Of a DNA stretch of 6,852 nucleotides, positions 6,190-6,852 are shown in pieces. The notes under the pieces are model-generated. The model was not told the origin of the DNA and did not search any database. It saw nothing but the letters and a program-made list of their open reading frames with translations. The DNA comes from a bacterium (lineage in GTDB: Bacteria > SZUA-182 > SZUA-191), in contig QIEW01000223.1 in the NCBI GenBank assembly GCA_003230535.1, positions 1-6,852 on the forward strand, in the 5' to 3' direction. Numbering within the stretch: the stretch's first letter is position 1; the number at the start of each line of letters is the position of its first letter. The translations under genes and the position numbers were made by a program.

Positions 6190-6318
6190 GCAGGCAGTCT
6201 TTGTAGCCAAGGCAATCGGGGCGGCGGGTCTGGCTCCTGCACCAGTGGTTCCTGCTCGAGGTATTAGAGTGATGCTCCTGGTGAAATAAATGAGTGCATA
6301 GATTTCTAAACCCCTACC

Positions 6319-6563
6319 CTGAAGACCAAATTGAAACCGGAAACAAGCGGCCCGCATGCTCCGCAAACATAAGCCGCTCACTCTCAACTGGTTCAGGACA
6401 GGATATGTGCTTTCCTCTGGTACGGTGGAGGGCATGAACCTTAAAGCAAATTTGACTCTTCAGAAAGGCATTCGGTTTCCGAACTACGGATTGCCTGAAA
6501 ATTGCCTTGTATCATCCTCTTTGTAAGTTGCCGGAACCACCCCTTACCCACAGATTCTTGTGA
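6319..6563 (+). pseudogene. ISL3-family transposase, degenerate C-terminal remnant
   Basis: Three frame pieces join into the end of an ISL3-type transposase. LKTKLKP (6319-6339) is followed in another frame by KQAARMLRKHKPLTLNWF (from 6341), then SSGTVEGMNLKANLTLQKG and a degraded FPNYG block. A second slip near 6495-6500 leads to IALYHPLCKLPEPPLTHRF and stop TGA 6561-6563. The order LRKHxxLxLNWF, SSGxVEGxNxKxxLTxxK, IALYHxLxKLPEPxxTHRF is characteristic of ISL3 C-termini. In the uncorrected frame ATG 6356 ends early at TAA 6524-6526. The upstream catalytic part is missing, and I could not identify a clean inverted repeat. It is non-functional. Confidence 0.8.
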
Positions 6564-6717
6564 AAAGCCGAATTTACTCTTTTCAAACAATTATTAAACC
6601 CCTTTAAAGCAGCGCAAGATAATTTTGGGCGAAAACTAAAATAACCTGAGTTCGATATAAATGTTATTGTATTTACAGGCTATATTATGTGTTTCCCTGA
6701 GTTTTTTATAAAATAAG

Positions 6718-6746
6718 TTGACGTGCCTCCCGTTGTTATAGATAAT
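6718..6746 (+). promoter_or_regulatory. Promoter of the IS982 transposase
   Basis: TTGACG (6718-6723) and GATAAT (6741-6746) are separated by 17 bases, one mismatch from consensus in each hexamer. It lies 46 bases upstream of the transposase ATG within the IS left end. Confidence 0.7.
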
Positions 6747-6792
6747 ATTTTGTAAAAGCATATATTATCATATTCAACAAGGAGGTGCGCAA

Positions 6793-6852
6793 ATGGATTT
6801 AGATCGGTTATTTTGTGATGTCGATGATTTTTGTAAGCATTTTGTCCCTTGC
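6793..6852 (+). CDS. IS982-family transposase, N-terminal part (runs off the window)
   Basis: ATG 6793 follows GGAGGT (6781-6786) with a six-base spacer, an ideal ribosome site. The 20 visible residues, MDLDRLFCDVDDFCKHFVPC, match the typical N-terminus of IS982-family transposases (LFCxVDDFC near the start). The catalytic region is beyond the window end. A family match in the C-terminal remnant at 472-715 and the shared inverted repeats support the assignment. Confidence 0.85.
   Translation, partial: MDLDRLFCDVDDFCKHFVPC

Larger units (their letters stand above)
6642..6852 (+). mobile_element. IS982-family insertion sequence, left end (continues past the window)
   Basis: The element starts with TAACCTGAGTTCGATATAAA (6642-6661), the left inverted repeat, matching the reverse complement of 717-736 at 19 of 20 bases. 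A promoter, a strong ribosome site and the first 20 transposase codons follow. It looks intact as far as visible, unlike the truncated copy at the left of the window. The body and right end lie outside. Confidence 0.85.

Noticed and set aside
5965-6435. 156-codon minus-strand open frame
   Set aside because: It overlaps the conserved end of the 715-residue gene and the ISL3 remnant, with no recognisable protein motif and no convincing ribosome site.
1-6852. CRISPR arrays, tRNA or rRNA genes
   Set aside because: I saw no regularly spaced short repeats, no cloverleaf-like sequence and no rRNA motifs on either strand.

Overview
The window looks like a strictly or facultatively anaerobic low-to-mid GC bacterium, probably a Clostridia-type Firmicute (Peptococcaceae or Moorella-like). 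The reasons are strong Shine-Dalgarno sites, a class III (oxygen-sensitive) ribonucleotide reductase with NrdR boxes, and IS remnants of types common in that group. The taxon is an inference; no rRNA or tRNA is present.

Left edge (1-736): an insertion-sequence graveyard. A minus-strand, twice-frameshifted fragment of an ISNCY-like transposase (about 92-458) abuts the C-terminal third of an IS982-family transposase on the plus strand (472-715), which is followed by its right terminal inverted repeat (717-736).

Centre left (737-3564): a hairpin, then the first copy of a 90-96 bp structured repeat (841-931), then a dense control region with a sigma-A-like promoter, two NrdR boxes exactly 31 bp apart and two perfect DnaA boxes. 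This region leads into nrdD (from ATG 1199). The nrdD frame is broken by a single-base shift near 3332-3334, just before the last zinc cysteines and the glycyl-radical site, which continue in another frame to 3564.

Centre (3566-3962): the second copy of the structured repeat starts directly after the nrdD stop. It is followed by a small CPLC thioredoxin/NrdH-like redoxin gene, itself broken by a one-base shift in a T6 tract. NrdD and the redoxin form a plausible redoxin-dependent anaerobic dNTP synthesis pair. The radical-SAM activase NrdG is not in the window.

Centre right (4042-6189): one intact 715-residue gene of unknown function, with an N-terminal transthyretin/carboxypeptidase-regulatory-like beta domain and two tandem copies of a ~300-residue domain. 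It has no signal peptide.

Right edge (6190-6852): a degenerate ISL3-family transposase 3' remnant (about 6319-6563), then the left end of a second IS982-family element with inverted repeat, promoter, ribosome site and the first 20 codons of an apparently intact transposase running off the window. The two IS982 ends share 19 of 20 inverted-repeat bases and lie in the same orientation, so the nrdD-redoxin-715 aa block sits in a composite-transposon-like bracket.
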